The notes under the pieces: generated by a model | What the model was told of the DNA's origin: nothing | Database searches by the model: none | What the model saw: only the letters and a program-made list of their open reading frames with translations | Shown: one piece after another, positions 6,130 to 7,095 of the stretch | Position numbering within the stretch: the stretch's first letter is position 1 | Layout: each line of letters starts with the position of its first letter | Origin: Deltaproteobacteria bacterium | Lineage (GTDB): Bacteria > Desulfobacterota > JAENJC01 | Assembly: GCA_016844545.1 (NCBI GenBank) | Contig: JAENJC010000066.1 | Location: forward strand, 1-7,095 | Direction of reading: 5' to 3' | Length of the DNA stretch: 7,095 bases | Program-made: the position numbers and the translations under genes

Positions 6130-6894
6130 ATGAATAAAGAGGGGATACTTTATATAGTGGCAACCCCTATCGGGAACCTGGAAGACATCACCTTCAGGGC
6201 AGTCAGGGTTTTGAAGGAAGCAGATATTATTGCCGCAGAGGACACAAGACATACGCAGAAGCTTCTCAATCATTACGGTATTAAAACCCCGGTTACAAGC
6301 TATTTTGAGCATAACAAGGCCGCAAAGGGGGACTTTCTCGCAGGGAGGCTCAAGGAGGGGAAAGATGTGGCCCTGGTATCAGACGCTGGGACTCCGGGGA
6401 TATCCGACCCAGGACATGATCTTATAAAAGGGGCAATAGAGGCAGGGATAAGGGTAGTTCCTATCCCAGGCCCTTCGGCTGCAATAACCGCCCTGTCTGT
6501 ATCAGGACTACCCTCTGACATCTTTGCCTTTGAGGGTTTCCTTCCTGCAAAAGAGAAGGCCAGGAATGAAAGGCTTGAGACACTGAGAGGCGAACAAAGG
6601 ACCCTGATATTTTATGAGTCACCGCAGAGACTCCTTTCGACATTAAAGGACATACGTGATATAATCGGCGACAGGAATATAGCCGTACTGCGGGAACTGA
6701 CGAAGATCCATGAAGAGGCAGTGAGGGGCAGGGTATCGGATATATTGGAGGCCCTTAAGAACAGAGCGATAAAGGGCGAGGTTGTGATAATCCTGGAAGG
6801 TTTCCAAGGAAAGGAATTTAAAGGTTCAATCATTGATGAACTGGAGATGGCAGTTAAAAGCGGCTTAGAAAGAGGCTATCGAGGCAGTGGCTAA
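6130..6894 (+). CDS. rsmI: 16S rRNA 2'-O-ribose C1402 methyltransferase RsmI, C-terminus frameshifted
   Basis: RsmI uses SAM to methylate the ribose of C1402 in the 30S decoding centre, and belongs to the tetrapyrrole (corrin/porphyrin) methylase fold. All family motifs are present in order: LYIVATPIGNLEDIT, AEDTRHTQKLLNHYGI, DAGTPGISDPG, PIPGPSAAITALSVSGLP, FEGFLP, YESPQRL, RELTKIHEE and GEVVIILEG. In this frame the protein ends at residue 254 with GLERGYRGSG, whereas relatives run about 275-290 and finish with a helix-turn-helix-like segment. That segment is found at 6869-6982 in the +1 frame, so a one-base insertion or two-base loss between 6868 and 6875 separates the two. The catalytic core is complete and may still work. 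Start: ATG 6130 gives the usual MNKEGILYIVATP opening, though GGAG is only one base away. TTG 6094 and ATG 6106 are in-frame alternatives with no better site. Confidence 0.9.
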   Translation: MNKEGILYIVATPIGNLEDITFRAVRVLKEADIIAAEDTRHTQKLLNHYGIKTPVTSYFEHNKAAKGDFLAGRLKEGKDVALVSDAGTPGISDPGHDLIKGAIEAGIRVVPIPGPSAAITALSVSGLPSDIFAFEGFLPAKEKARNERLETLRGEQRTLIFYESPQRLLSTLKDIRDIIGDRNIAVLRELTKIHEEAVRGRVSDILEALKNRAIKGEVVIILEGFQGKEFKGSIIDELEMAVKSGLERGYRGSG

Positions 6895-6982
6895 AGGGTT
6901 TGGGATTTCGAAGGGCGCGGTATATAAGGAAGGTCTCAAAATGAAGGTAAACAGGGAGGGTAAATCGATCGATATATTGTAA
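6869..6982 (+). other. Displaced C-terminal segment of RsmI in the +1 frame
   Basis: Reading from 6869 gives KEAIEAVAKGFGISKGAVY, then KEGLKMK and a short tail ending in SIDIL at TAA 6980-6982. This is the normal RsmI C-terminal helix-turn-helix-like end (KEAI...VAK...GISK..VY), one frame away from the main gene. Upstream in this frame a TAG at 6866-6868 blocks reading, which confines the slip to 6868-6875 (GAAAGAGG). Removing one base would restore a protein of 283 residues from ATG 6130, the usual family length. A sequencing or assembly error, a recent mutation and programmed slippage are all open. No classic slippery heptamer is seen. Confidence 0.8.
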
Positions 6983-7030
6983 TGGCGCTTTGCGGTTTTT
7001 TTCTTGCCTCATGCACAATGTCCGCCATTA
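6980..7030. repeat. Inverted repeat TAATGGCG / CGCCATTA after rsmI
   Basis: Eight-base arms at 6980-6987 and 7023-7030 are perfect complements with 35 bases between them, including a run of seven T (6996-7002). The left arm overlaps the stop of the displaced RsmI segment. It could be a loose transcript-end structure or the edge of a small element, but arms this short can occur by chance. The remainder to 7095 holds no gene I recognise. Confidence 0.3.
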
Positions 7031-7095
7031 AACAGCATTCTGGACCTACACCCCCTGACCAGGGATGTGGTCACTGGCATTACCTAGTTTACAAG

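Noticed and set aside
6986..7002. CGC-TTT-GCG followed by seven T as an intrinsic terminator after rsmI
   Set aside because: The stem is only three base pairs; too weak to call a terminator, though the T run is real.
7018..7095. Open frame beginning MSAIKQHSGPTPPDQG and running off the right edge
   Set aside because: No ribosome binding site and no recognised family over 26 codons; too short to support a gene.

Overview
The window is bacterial chromosome carrying three well-conserved housekeeping or envelope genes on the right and a decayed accessory patch on the left. The conserved genes are the fused 23S rRNA methyltransferase RlmKL, an MscS channel with a cyclic-nucleotide-binding domain, and the 16S rRNA methyltransferase RsmI. 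A fused RlmKL, moderate GC content, free use of AGG and ATA codons, and dispersed repeats of the 'SPFEKGGLRGI'-encoding and 'TTCGACAGGCTCAGGACGAGCGG' types suggest a Gram-negative environmental lineage. Nitrospirota (Thermodesulfovibrionia-like) or Desulfobacterota are my best guesses; this is inference from style, not a database result.

Layout. 1-89: left-truncated end of an IS3-type insertion sequence, pointing left. 92-229: N-terminal stub of a YhcG/DUF1016 (PDDEXK nuclease) gene that the IS end interrupts. 335-400: first copy of a 66-bp direct repeat. 471-493: a common dispersed repeat. 506-1939 (minus): an archaeal-type AAA+ ATPase with a C-terminal DUF234 nuclease-like domain, apparently intact. 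1950-2009: its leader, with a perfect hairpin-forming inverted repeat and a strong minus-strand promoter. 1995-2060: second copy of the 66-bp repeat. 2061-2177 (minus): stubs of what looks like a PIN-domain toxin gene and a short upstream partner, cut exactly at the repeat boundary. 2266-4491 (plus): rlmKL, with a palindromic repeat inserted in frame in the linker between its two enzymes. 4549-6000 (minus): MscS/cNMP channel. 6130-6894 (plus): rsmI, whose C-terminal helix-turn-helix segment continues in another frame to 6982. 6983-7095: no recognised gene.

How it fits together. The left 2.2 kb reads as a graveyard of toxin-antitoxin and defence-type genes around one surviving ATPase-nuclease gene bracketed by direct repeats 1,660 bp apart. 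The arrangement could be a cassette or the product of repeat-mediated rearrangement. rlmKL and mscS converge, while mscS and rsmI diverge from a shared roughly 130-bp region. No convincing intrinsic terminator was seen. I found no clearly new multi-gene system. The most notable points are the repeat-bracketed ATPase, the coding palindromic insert in RlmKL, the chimeric PIN reading frame that overlaps the ATPase start, and the displaced C-terminus of RsmI.
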